A stretch of 64,000 nucleotides of DNA from Burkholderia sp. 4M9327F10 (GTDB lineage: Bacteria > Pseudomonadota > Gammaproteobacteria > Burkholderiales > Burkholderiaceae), in assembly GCF_005503145.1 (NCBI RefSeq), contig NZ_SCNV01000011.1:62001-126000 (forward strand). Direction: 5' to 3'. The translations under genes were made by a program, and so were the position numbers. The notes below the pieces were generated by a model that was not told the origin of the DNA, ran no database searches, and saw only the letters and a list, made by a program, of their open reading frames with translations. Positions 1 to 7,316 of this stretch are shown one piece after another (the stretch's first letter is position 1; each line of letters begins with the position of its first letter).

Positions 1-426
1 GTGGAAGCCGCCCGCGCCGGCGAACAGGGACGCGGATTTGCCGTCGTCGCGAGTGAAGTGCGCGCGCTGGCGCAGCGCAGCGCGAGCGCCGCGAAGGAAA
101 TCAAGGCGTTGATCGACGACTCGCACGGCAAGGTCGAAGCAGGCAACTCCCTGGTCACACAGGCGGGCGGCGCGATCAGCGAAACCGTTGCCGCTGTGCG
201 CCGGGTGGCGGAAATCGTGCAGGAAATCGCCACGGCATCCGCCGAGCAAACCACCGGCATCGTGCAGGTAGGCCAGGCCGTCTCGCAGATGGAGCAAGTG
301 ACCCAGCAAAATGCCGCGCTCGTCGAACAGGCGGCCGCGGCAGCCGGGTCGCTGGAGGCACAGGCCCGTCAACTGGAAGAGGCTGTGTCTTCGTTCCGGC
401 TTCTGCAGCAGCCGGGTTCGAGGTAG
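1..426 (+). CDS. Methyl-accepting chemotaxis protein, C-terminal part (cut by window start)
   Basis: Only the last 141 codons are present, so the true start lies outside the window. The reading frame opens in the conserved hairpin tip of the cytoplasmic signalling domain ([20 protein letters not shown]), the part of a chemoreceptor that contacts CheA and CheW. It continues through the descending helix with regular heptads ([20 protein letters not shown]) and the usual [19 protein letters not shown] segment. The final residues (LLQQPGSR) contain no CheR/CheB-docking pentapeptide. The sensor domain and transmembrane segments are not visible, so no ligand can be proposed. The gene ends 46 bases from the convergent E1 gene. 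The same tip motif occurs in the complete receptor at 23136-24701. Confidence 0.95.
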   Translation: MEAARAGEQGRGFAVVASEVRALAQRSASAAKEIKALIDDSHGKVEAGNSLVTQAGGAISETVAAVRRVAEIVQEIATASAEQTTGIVQVGQAVSQMEQVTQQNAALVEQAAAAAGSLEAQARQLEEAVSSFRLLQQPGSR

Positions 427-472
427 TGTCCGGCGGGCGCCAGATTGCGCGCCAGCGTATCTATTGCAACGC

Positions 473-3220
473 TTAGCGCTCCCACGAACCGGGGCCGGCC
501 GGCGCGCCTTTGCCGTAACGCCGCCGCGCCTCGCCGGGTACGCTCGCTGCGATCTCGCCCTCATCCGCGAGCGCCTTCAGCGCCGCGATCACAATGGATG
601 CGCGGTCGACCTCGAAGAACTCGCGTAAGGCTGCACGCGTGTCGCTGCGTCCGAAGCCGTCGGTACCGAGCGTCACGTAACGGCGCGGCACATACGCCCG
701 GATCAGTTCGGGAATCGCACGCACATAGTCCGTTGCCGCGATAACGGGCCCGTGTGACGCAGCAAGCGCCGTGGTGACATACGGCGCAGGTGCAGCCTCG
801 CCGAGCCGCTCAAGCCGCTCAGCCGCCATGCCGTCACGCTGCAATTCGGTGAAGCTGGTCACGCTCCACACTGCGGCCGCGACGCCCCACTCATCCTTCA
901 GCATCTGCTGCGCCGCGAGCACCTCGCCGAGAATCGCGCCGGAACCGAGCAGTTGCACACGTGCTGCGTTGTGTGCTTTTTCAAGTGCTTCTTCCTGCGA
1001 TCCAGCGGAAGACAGCGGATAAATCCCCTTCAGTATCCCTTCGCGCACACGCTGCAAATCGCCCTCAGGGACCGACGGTTGCGCGTAGTTCTCGTTCATC
1101 ACCGTCACGTAATAGAACACGTCACGCTGCTGCTCGACCATCTCGCGCATGCCCTCATCGACGATCGCCGCTACTTCATAAGCGAAAGCCGGATCGTACG
1201 CACGGCAGTTCGGAATCGTCGAAGCGGCCAGATGGCTCGTGCCGTCCTGATGCTGCAGCCCCTCCCCGCCGAGCGTGGTCTTGCCGGACGTGGCGCCAAT
1301 CAGGAAACCGCGTGCGCGTTGATCGGCCGCAGCCCAGATGATGTCGCCAATACGCTGGAAGCCGAACATCGAGTAGTAGATGTAGAACGGCAGCATCGGC
1401 AGGTCATGCACGCTATACGAGGTTGCCGCGGCAATCCACGACGACACCGCGCCCGCCTCCGAAATACCTTCTTCGAGAATCTGCCCGTTGATGTCCTCGC
1501 GGTAATAGAGCATCGAGCCGAGGTCTTCAGGCTCGTACAACTGCCCCAGCGGCGAATAGATGCCGACCTGGCGGAACATGTTGGCCATGCCGAAGGTGCG
1601 CGCCTCGTCGGCGACGATCGGCACCACCCGCCGGCCGATCTGTTCATCCTTGAGCAGCGCGGTGAGCATGCGCACCAGCGCCATCGTCGTGGACATCTCG
1701 CGGCCATTCGCCTCCAGCGCGAATTGCCCCCAGGTTTGCAACGAAGGAACGATCAGCCCCTTCGTTGCGACTCTCCGCCTTCTGGGCAGATAGCCCCCAA
1801 GTGCCGCCCGGCGTGCATGCAGATACTGCATTTCCGGGCTGTCTGCTGCTGGCTTGTAAAACTTCACCTGTTCGACGTCCTCATCCGGGATCGGCAAACG
1901 GAAGCGGTCGCGGAACGCTTTCAGGTCGTCGAAATCGAGCTTCTTCTGCTGGTGCGTCGTCATCCGGCCCTGGCCTGAAGTGCCCATGCCGAAACCCTTC
2001 ATGGTCTTGGCGAGGATCACCGTGGGCTGGCCGCGATGTGCCAGCGCGCGGGCGTAGGCCGCGTGCAGCTTGCGCACGTCGTGGCCGCCGCGGCGCAGGC
2101 GGTCGATCTCGTCGTCGCTCAGTTGTGCGGCCAGTGCGGCGAGCTCCGGGTTCTGGCCGAAGAAGCGGGCGCGGTTATACGCACCGTCATTGGCCGAGAA
2201 GGTCTGGAACTGGCCGTCCACCGTATGGGCGAACGCACGCATCAAGGCTCCCGTGCGATCGCGAGCGAACAGCGCATCCCAATCCGAGCCCCACACCACC
2301 TTGATCACGTTCCAACCCGCGCCGGTGAAGTGGGCCTCCAGCTCGTCGATGATGCGGCCGTTGCTGCGCACCGGACCATCGAGCCGCTGCAGATTGCAGT
2401 TGATGACGAACACCAGGTTGTCGAGCCCCTCGCGCGCCGCCAGCGAAAGTGCGCCGAGCGACTCCGGCTCGTCCATCTCGCCGTCGCCGAAAAAGCCCCA
2501 TACCTTGCGGCCTTCGGTGTGCGCCAGCCCGCGGTTCTGCAGATAGCGCATGAAGCGCGCCTGGTAAATCGAGTTGATCGGGCCAATGCCCATCGAGCCG
2601 GTTGGAAACTGCCAGAAGTCCGGCATCAGCCACGGGTGCGGATACGAGCACAGACCCGGTCCAGCGATTTCACGCCGGTAATGCTGCAGGTGTTCCTCGC
2701 TGAGGAAGCCTTCGAGGTAGGCGCGCGCATAGACGCCCGGCGACGAGTGCGGCTGGAAGTAGACGAGATCGCCACCGCTGCCCTCGCCTGCTTCGGGACC
2801 GCTCGCGCGAAAGAAATGGTTGAAACCGACTTCGAACAGGTCCGCCGCCGACGCGTAACTGGCAATGTGTCCGCCCAGTTCGCCATAGGCCTTGTTGGCG
2901 CGCACCACCATCGCGAGTGCATTCCAGCGCAACGCCGCGGCAAGCCGCTCCTCGAGTTCGAGATTGCCCGGATAACGCGGCTGCTGATCGAGCGGAATCG
3001 TATTGACGTAGGGCGTGATGCGCGCGCGGGACGACTCGACGCCGAGCGACAGCGCATGGGCCGCGAGCCGGTCGAACAGATACTGCGCGCGGTCATGGCC
3101 CACGTGCGCGACGACCCCCTCGAGCGCTTCCAGCCACTCCGCTGTTTCCGCGGGATCGCTATCTTCCTCAACCCGTTCCGGGGACCGCAACTGCAACGCA
3201 CCGCTCGACAGATCCGTCAT
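473..3220 (-). CDS. Homodimeric-type 2-oxoacid dehydrogenase E1 (AceE family), possibly MdeB-like
   Basis: This 915-residue thiamine-diphosphate enzyme belongs to the AceE family of homodimeric E1 subunits, which decarboxylate a 2-oxoacid and pass the acyl group to a lipoyl E2. The thiamine-binding motif is visible as GDGEMDEPES...NCN, followed by the AceE-like GGHDVRKLHAAY and KTMKGFGMG blocks. I chose the ATG at 3220 because GGGAG lies just upstream; an in-frame ATG at 3253 would add 11 residues unlike the family. No E2 or E3 gene is adjacent, unlike the housekeeping aceEF-lpd operon. The gene is divergent from an Lrp-type regulator. In Pseudomonas putida, mdeB (an E1 homologue proposed to act on 2-oxobutyrate) lies with an Lrp-type gene, mdeR. 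Family assignment is firm; substrate (pyruvate or 2-oxobutyrate) is inference. Confidence 0.9.
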   Translation of the reverse strand: MTDLSSGALQLRSPERVEEDSDPAETAEWLEALEGVVAHVGHDRAQYLFDRLAAHALSLGVESSRARITPYVNTIPLDQQPRYPGNLELEERLAAALRWNALAMVVRANKAYGELGGHIASYASAADLFEVGFNHFFRASGPEAGEGSGGDLVYFQPHSSPGVYARAYLEGFLSEEHLQHYRREIAGPGLCSYPHPWLMPDFWQFPTGSMGIGPINSIYQARFMRYLQNRGLAHTEGRKVWGFFGDGEMDEPESLGALSLAAREGLDNLVFVINCNLQRLDGPVRSNGRIIDELEAHFTGAGWNVIKVVWGSDWDALFARDRTGALMRAFAHTVDGQFQTFSANDGAYNRARFFGQNPELAALAAQLSDDEIDRLRRGGHDVRKLHAAYARALAHRGQPTVILAKTMKGFGMGTSGQGRMTTHQQKKLDFDDLKAFRDRFRLPIPDEDVEQVKFYKPAADSPEMQYLHARRAALGGYLPRRRRVATKGLIVPSLQTWGQFALEANGREMSTTMALVRMLTALLKDEQIGRRVVPIVADEARTFGMANMFRQVGIYSPLGQLYEPEDLGSMLYYREDINGQILEEGISEAGAVSSWIAAATSYSVHDLPMLPFYIYYSMFGFQRIGDIIWAAADQRARGFLIGATSGKTTLGGEGLQHQDGTSHLAASTIPNCRAYDPAFAYEVAAIVDEGMREMVEQQRDVFYYVTVMNENYAQPSVPEGDLQRVREGILKGIYPLSSAGSQEEALEKAHNAARVQLLGSGAILGEVLAAQQMLKDEWGVAAAVWSVTSFTELQRDGMAAERLERLGEAAPAPYVTTALAASHGPVIAATDYVRAIPELIRAYVPRRYVTLGTDGFGRSDTRAALREFFEVDRASIVIAALKALADEGEIAASVPGEARRRYGKGAPAGPGSWER

Positions 3221-3258
3221 GGCATCACTCCCGCATGGAGGCATTCGGTTCACAAATG

Positions 3259-3279
3259 GATGGATAGATGTTAACCATC
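3259..3279. promoter_or_regulatory. Candidate Lrp-type operator between the E1 gene and its regulator
   Basis: GATGG and CCATC form an inverted repeat with an 11-base spacer in the 143-base divergent intergenic region. The right arm belongs to ACCATCAA (3274-3281), an 8-mer found again in the acdR-acdS intergenic region at 4523-4530. Lrp/AsnC regulators usually bind imperfect dyads near their own promoters. The arms are short, so this is only a candidate. Confidence 0.3.
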
Positions 3280-3363
3280 AAGCCACAAAATAGGCGTCTC
3301 ATTTGCTTGCGCTTCGCAGCTACGGTAGTGTATTTATTCTGCGCATGTCCTCATTTACGGAAT

Positions 3364-3900
3364 ATGTCATCTATGACGACGCCACCGAAACGGCTCGACC
3401 GCATCGACATCGGGATACTTAGCCAGTTGCAGCAAAACGCTCGCATCACCAATTCGGAGCTGGCGCGTGCGGTCAACCTGTCGCCCACGCCGTGCTTCAA
3501 CCGGGTGCGGGCGCTCGAAAAGCTGGGCTTGTTCAAGCAGCAGGTCACGCTGCTCAATCCCGAGCCGCTCGGTCTGCGCATCAACGTGTTTATTCAGGTG
3601 AGTCTGGAAAAGCAGGTCGAAGAGGCGTTGCAGCGCTTCGAGCAGGCTATCTCGGAGCGCCCGGAGGTGATGGAGTGTTATCTGATGAGCGGCGACGCCG
3701 ACTATCTGCTGCGCGTGGTCATGCCCGACATGCAGACGCTCGAGCGCTTCATTCTCGAACATCTGACGAAAATCCCCGGTGTGTCGAACATCCGTTCGAG
3801 CTTCGCGCTCAAGCAGGTGCGCTACAAGACGGCCTTGCCGCTGCCCGCGTCGGGGCTGACGCTGGTCGATCCCGATGATGTGGCGACGGACTGGCGCTGA
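3364..3900 (+). CDS. Lrp/AsnC family transcriptional regulator (MdeR-like position)
   Basis: The product has 178 residues with the standard Lrp layout: an N-terminal winged helix-turn-helix ([30 protein letters not shown], split by the turn before [16 protein letters not shown]), then an alpha/beta RAM domain ([22 protein letters not shown]). It probably senses an amino acid or oxoacid and controls the divergent E1 gene. I chose the ATG at 3364; the ATG at 3373 is equally possible, whereas an upstream in-frame ATG at 3268 would add 32 atypical residues. The ribosome-binding site is weak. It is a paralogue of the AcdR-type regulator encoded convergently just downstream. The name mdeR is suggested only by context and is not assigned. 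Confidence 0.92.
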   Translation: MSSMTTPPKRLDRIDIGILSQLQQNARITNSELARAVNLSPTPCFNRVRALEKLGLFKQQVTLLNPEPLGLRINVFIQVSLEKQVEEALQRFEQAISERPEVMECYLMSGDADYLLRVVMPDMQTLERFILEHLTKIPGVSNIRSSFALKQVRYKTALPLPASGLTLVDPDDVATDWR

Positions 3901-3917
3901 CTGGCGTTAATAGCAAA

Positions 3918-3961
3918 GCACCTTGGGGTACGTTGGAGCGCCTTAGGGGGCATCAAGGTGC
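3918..3961. terminator. Possible stem between two convergent Lrp genes
   Basis: GCACCTTG (3918-3925) and CAAGGTGC (3954-3961) are perfectly complementary 8-base arms in the short space between two convergent regulator genes. The 28-base loop is long and no T-run follows, so a terminator function is only possible. Two imperfect 20-base direct copies ending in GCCTTAGG also lie in this spacer. Confidence 0.3.
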
Positions 3962-3978
3962 GTTGAGTTGCCTTAGGC

Positions 3979-4488
3979 CTAAACAGGAATACTCGTGGTC
4001 GAAAGAATCTCCTTGAGCACCACGAAGGACCGGATCTGCCGCACACCCGGCAGATAAAGCAATTGCTCCGCGTGAAGCCGGTTAAAGCTTTCGCTGTCTT
4101 TGGTGCGCACCAGCATGAAGTAATCGAACTCGCCCGTCACCACGTGGCACTCCATACAGCCCGACACCTTCTGCGCGGCTGTTTCAAAGTCGGCAAACGA
4201 CTCCGGCGTCGAACGGTCCAGCACCACGCCGATCATCACCAGCATGCCGGCGTCCAGCGCCTTGGCGTCGAGTAGCGCCACCACCCCGCGAATCAGCCCC
4301 ATCTCCTTGAGCCGTTCGACCCGGCGCAGACACGCCGGCGCGCTCAGATTCACCCTGGACGCGAGCGCCACGTTCGAGATCGAAGCGTCGCGTTGCAACT
4401 GCCGCAGGATGGCCCGATCGACGCGATCTATCTCCGGGCTTGCCTGGCGGGCCTCCGGCGCAGGGGCACGAAATTTTCTTGCGGACAT
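3979..4488 (-). CDS. acdR: Lrp/AsnC family regulator of ACC deaminase (AcdR)
   Basis: The product is a 169-residue Lrp-family protein with an N-terminal helix-turn-helix (IDRVDRAILRQLQRDASISN, then NLSAPACLRRVERLKEMGLI) and a C-terminal RAM ligand-binding domain (GCMECHVVTGEFDYFMLVRTKD). It is divergent from acdS across a 214-base region, the arrangement described for acdR-acdS in many proteobacteria. There AcdR activates acdS when 1-aminocyclopropane-1-carboxylate (ACC) is present and is displaced by leucine. The ATG at 4488 gives the usual family length. The symbol rests on this context plus family membership, since Lrp paralogues are hard to tell apart by sequence alone. Confidence 0.9.
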   Translation of the reverse strand: MSARKFRAPAPEARQASPEIDRVDRAILRQLQRDASISNVALASRVNLSAPACLRRVERLKEMGLIRGVVALLDAKALDAGMLVMIGVVLDRSTPESFADFETAAQKVSGCMECHVVTGEFDYFMLVRTKDSESFNRLHAEQLLYLPGVRQIRSFVVLKEILSTTSIPV

Positions 4489-4510
4489 AGCGGCTCATAA
4501 GAAGCAAATG

Positions 4511-4534
4511 TAGGTTAAAAATACCATCAACCTA
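4511..4534. promoter_or_regulatory. Inverted repeat in the acdR-acdS intergenic region, candidate AcdR box
   Basis: TAGGTT (4511-4516) and AACCTA (4529-4534) are perfect 6-base arms around an AT-rich 12-base spacer, 23 bases upstream of the acdR start. The spacing and AT-rich centre suit an Lrp-family dimer. The right half includes ACCATCAA, shared with the E1/Lrp intergenic region. No strong -35/-10 pair for acdS stands out. Confidence 0.45.
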
Positions 4535-4702
4535 TTTAAAGCCGCAATTCGCCAATTTATTCGCAACCAAGTTTCTTCCAAACTTTTCTACCATAGACTT
4601 CATCGCGGCGCTGGCTGCCGCAGCATCGACGGCGACCCCTTCTGGCGTTGAGCGCCTGGGGGCGAGTCGACACTGAGACTCTCTTTCTCACCGGAGCCTT
4701 GC

Positions 4703-5719
4703 ATGAATCTGAAGAAATTCCCCCGCCACGCCCTCACCTTCGGCCCGACCCCTATCCAGGCGTTGCCGCGTCTGAGCCAGCACCTCGGCGGCAAAGTCGA
4801 GCTGTACGCGAAACGCGAAGACTGCAACAGCGGCCTCGCGTTTGGCGGCAACAAGACCCGCAAGCTCGAATATCTGATTCCCGAAGCGATCGCGCAGGGC
4901 TGCGACACGCTGGTTTCGATCGGCGGCATCCAGTCGAACCAGACGCGCCAGGTGGCTGCGGTCGCCGCGCATCTGGGCATGAAATGCGTGCTCGTGCAGG
5001 AGAACTGGGTGAACTACTCCGATGCGGTGTATGACCGTGTCGGCAACATCCAGATGTCGCGCATCATGGGTGCAGACGTGCGCCTGGTCGCCGACGGCTT
5101 CGACATTGGCTTTCGCAAGAGCTGGGAAGACGCGCTGGAAAGCGTGCGCCAGGCCGGCGGCAAACCGTACGCGATTCCGGCGGGCTGCTCGGATCATCCG
5201 TTGGGCGGGCTCGGATTTGTGGGCTTTGCCGAGGAAGTGCGGCAGCAGGAAGCCGAACTGGGGTTCAAGTTCGACTATATCGTCGTGTGCTCGGTGACAG
5301 GCAGCACGCAGGCCGGCATGGTGGTCGGCTTCGCAGCGGACGGCCGCGCCGACCGGGTGATCGGCATCGACGCCTCGGCCAAGCCCGCGCAAACGCGCGA
5401 CCAGATCTTCCGGATTGCGAAGCAAACCGCCGAGAAGGTCGAACTGGGCCGCGACATCGTGGCGAAAGATATCGTGCTCGACGAACGCTACGGCGGCCCG
5501 GAATATGGCTTGCCGAGCGAGGGAACGCTGGAAGCCATCCGCCTGTGCGCGAAGCTCGAAGGTGTGTTGACCGATCCGGTCTACGAAGGCAAGTCGATGC
5601 AAGGCATGATCGACAAGGTGCGGCTCGGCGAATTCCCCGCCGGCTCAAGGGTGCTTTACGCTCACCTGGGCGGTGTGCCGGCGCTGAACGGTTATAGCTT
5701 CCTGTTCCGCAGCGGCTGA
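4703..5719 (+). CDS. acdS: 1-aminocyclopropane-1-carboxylate deaminase
   Basis: The 338-residue PLP enzyme opens the ring of the plant ethylene precursor ACC to give 2-oxobutyrate and ammonia. It is cytoplasmic and typical of plant-associated bacteria. All diagnostic positions are present: the PLP lysine K51 in GGNKTRK, S78 in GGIQSNQ, Y294 and E295 in VYEGKS, and L322 in [10 protein letters not shown]295 with L322 separates true ACC deaminases from D-cysteine desulfhydrases. The length matches the family exactly. The ATG at 4703 is preceded by GGAG at good spacing. Divergent acdR implies ACC-inducible expression. The 2-oxobutyrate product may feed the E1 encoded 1.5 kb upstream. Confidence 0.98.
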   Translation: MNLKKFPRHALTFGPTPIQALPRLSQHLGGKVELYAKREDCNSGLAFGGNKTRKLEYLIPEAIAQGCDTLVSIGGIQSNQTRQVAAVAAHLGMKCVLVQENWVNYSDAVYDRVGNIQMSRIMGADVRLVADGFDIGFRKSWEDALESVRQAGGKPYAIPAGCSDHPLGGLGFVGFAEEVRQQEAELGFKFDYIVVCSVTGSTQAGMVVGFAADGRADRVIGIDASAKPAQTRDQIFRIAKQTAEKVELGRDIVAKDIVLDERYGGPEYGLPSEGTLEAIRLCAKLEGVLTDPVYEGKSMQGMIDKVRLGEFPAGSRVLYAHLGGVPALNGYSFLFRSG

Positions 5720-5762
5720 TACGTCGCAAAGGCGAAACGCGCATTCGGGTCTGAGGTGGGCA

Positions 5763-6236
5763 ATGGAGAACGTTATGCAATTGCGTGGTGAAACGCATGC
5801 CTGGCATTGGCGCCGCCAGCCTTCAAGGCTCACCCAGGTGTGCATCGTCACCGATGACAGCGTGACGGACACGTTCGAAGAGGCTCTGGTGGCGTGGTTA
5901 GGAAACTCGCCACAGGTGGCTCTGCTGCACCTCTACGACCCGGCGACGGCACACGCCGAGTGGCTCGCTACACGCGAGTGCAGTGAAACCAGACCGCGCA
6001 AGCTGGAAAATGCGCTCGAAAAGGCTATCGACCCGCTCCCGCGCGACTGCCGCCTGTTGCTCTGCTCCGTGGATGTGGCTGCACTGGAGTGGCTTGGCGG
6101 AGTCGTCGGACAGCGGGTCTTCTTTACCCACTATCGTCCCGACGTCAATCAGCAGCGGCAACTCGCAGCCATGATCGGCACCATGGAAGATGCCTTACGC
6201 GCCTCGCTCACCGAAAAGTGGGGAGACAGCTATTGA
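5763..6236 (+). CDS. Protein of unknown function downstream of acdS
   Basis: I do not recognise this 157-residue protein. It begins 43 bases after acdS on the same strand, with GAGGTG before the ATG, so it may be cotranscribed with acdS. No signal peptide or membrane segment is visible. The composition is mixed alpha/beta, with strand-like TQVCIVTDDSV, VALLHLYD and CRLLLCSVDV segments and an acidic, Leu/Ala-rich helix between them, suggesting a small soluble Rossmann-like or nucleotide-associated fold, but no motif confirms this. Codon use looks like that of its neighbours. It ends 49 bases from a convergent LysR gene. Confidence 0.7.
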   Translation: MENVMQLRGETHAWHWRRQPSRLTQVCIVTDDSVTDTFEEALVAWLGNSPQVALLHLYDPATAHAEWLATRECSETRPRKLENALEKAIDPLPRDCRLLLCSVDVAALEWLGGVVGQRVFFTHYRPDVNQQRQLAAMIGTMEDALRASLTEKWGDSY

Positions 6237-6285
6237 CCGCTATCCGCATCGAGCGGACGCATTGAAACGCCTCGCACCACGTCGT

Positions 6286-7182
6286 TCACGATTCGTCCTG
6301 CAGTTGCTCGATCAACTGCAGGACGAACTCTTTCAAGGCAGCCGACAACATGCGCCCAGACAAGGTCTGAATCTGTACGCTGCGCAGCGCCATGCCGGGA
6401 TGGTCGATCGGGATCGCCACGAGACCGTCCTGCTCCAGCCGCGTCTGCACGGTAAATCGGCTCGTCAGTGAGACAGCACCTGAAAGCTGCGTAAAAACGC
6501 ACAGCGTGCTCGAGTTATTGCAGGTTAAGACCGGGTCGAACAGCAGACCTTCAAGACTGGACGTCACGTCGAACATTTGCCGGATCGTGGTGCTCCGATC
6601 GAGTAGCGCAATCGGAAAGCGTTGCAGGTCCGCCAGCGACACGTTGCTGCGAACAGCCAGTTCATGCGTGCGCTGCATCAACGCATAGATCGGCGCACTG
6701 CGCGCGTACTCGACGCGGATCTCAGGGTCGCGGGCAACACTGAAGGTCAAGCCGATATCCGCGTCGCCGTTGCGCACTCGCAATGTCACGTCCTGAGGCG
6801 CGGTCACCGTCAACTCGAAGCGCGTGCCCGGCGATTTCTCGAGAAAGCGTGCGATGACACGCGGCAGCATATCCCGCGCAAAAGCCTCCGACGAGGCAAT
6901 CCGAATCGTGCTTCGATCGAACGAGGCAAGGGCCTTGATTTCGTCGAGCACCTGCTCGCCCTCAAGCAGGGTACGCCGCACATGAGCAGCCAGAAGCTCG
7001 CCTGCCTTGGAGAGCGCCATGCCGCGCGGCTGCCGCTCGAATAGCGGATACCCCACTTCGTCTTCCAGCTTCGCAATCTGCCGGCTGATCGCCGAGATCG
7101 TCACGTGCAATTGCTCGGACGCTTCGCTTAGCGAGCCCGTGTTTGCAACCGCCAGAAAGTAACGAAGAGCGACGCTGTGCAT
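6286..7182 (-). CDS. LysR family transcriptional regulator
   Basis: The 298-residue protein has the LysR N-terminal helix-turn-helix (residues about 3-62: LRYFLAVANTGSLSEASEQLHV and SAISRQIAKLEDEVGYPLFERQPR), then a periplasmic-binding-protein-like effector domain beginning near STIRIASSEAFARDMLP. It is divergent from an M20 peptidase gene and an MHS transporter gene and most likely controls them in response to their substrate. The C-terminal codons (VLQLIEQLQDE) lie within a perfect 15-base inverted repeat, which is unusual for coding sequence. Confidence 0.95.
   Translation of the reverse strand: MHSVALRYFLAVANTGSLSEASEQLHVTISAISRQIAKLEDEVGYPLFERQPRGMALSKAGELLAAHVRRTLLEGEQVLDEIKALASFDRSTIRIASSEAFARDMLPRVIARFLEKSPGTRFELTVTAPQDVTLRVRNGDADIGLTFSVARDPEIRVEYARSAPIYALMQRTHELAVRSNVSLADLQRFPIALLDRSTTIRQMFDVTSSLEGLLFDPVLTCNNSSTLCVFTQLSGAVSLTSRFTVQTRLEQDGLVAIPIDHPGMALRSVQIQTLSGRMLSAALKEFVLQLIEQLQDES
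6292..6327. repeat. Perfect 15-base inverted repeat at the 3' end of the LysR gene
   Basis: TTCGTCCTGCAGTTG (6292-6306) and its exact reverse complement (6313-6327) flank a 6-base loop, CTCGAT. A 15-pair hairpin would form in transcripts from either strand. It lies inside the last codons of the LysR gene, facing the convergent gene that ends at 6236. No T-run follows on either strand, so it is not a standard intrinsic terminator. Confidence 0.7.
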
Positions 7183-7239
7183 GCAGGACGCGCTGGTTTG
7201 CGCTTTTGGAAAAGGGAGGCCGCAAATAAGTCAATTGTG

Positions 7240-7260
7240 GTACGGCTTTTGGCTTCGTAC
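7240..7260. promoter_or_regulatory. Dyad in the LysR/M20 divergent region, candidate LysR operator
   Basis: GTACG and CGTAC are separated by exactly 11 bases in the 134-base region between the divergent LysR and peptidase genes. Spacing and position fit a LysR-type binding site, although the classical T-N11-A core is not exact. A third CGTAC copy lies about 30 bases downstream. Confidence 0.4.
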
Positions 7261-7316
7261 GCTTGGTTCATCGAAGCAATCGCAAGCAACGTACAAGCCC
7301 GCTGATGAGGAGCATG

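Noticed and set aside
2036..3274. 412-codon open frame opposite the E1 gene
   Set aside because: Antisense shadow; the E1 gene has the thiamine motif and a good ribosome-binding site.
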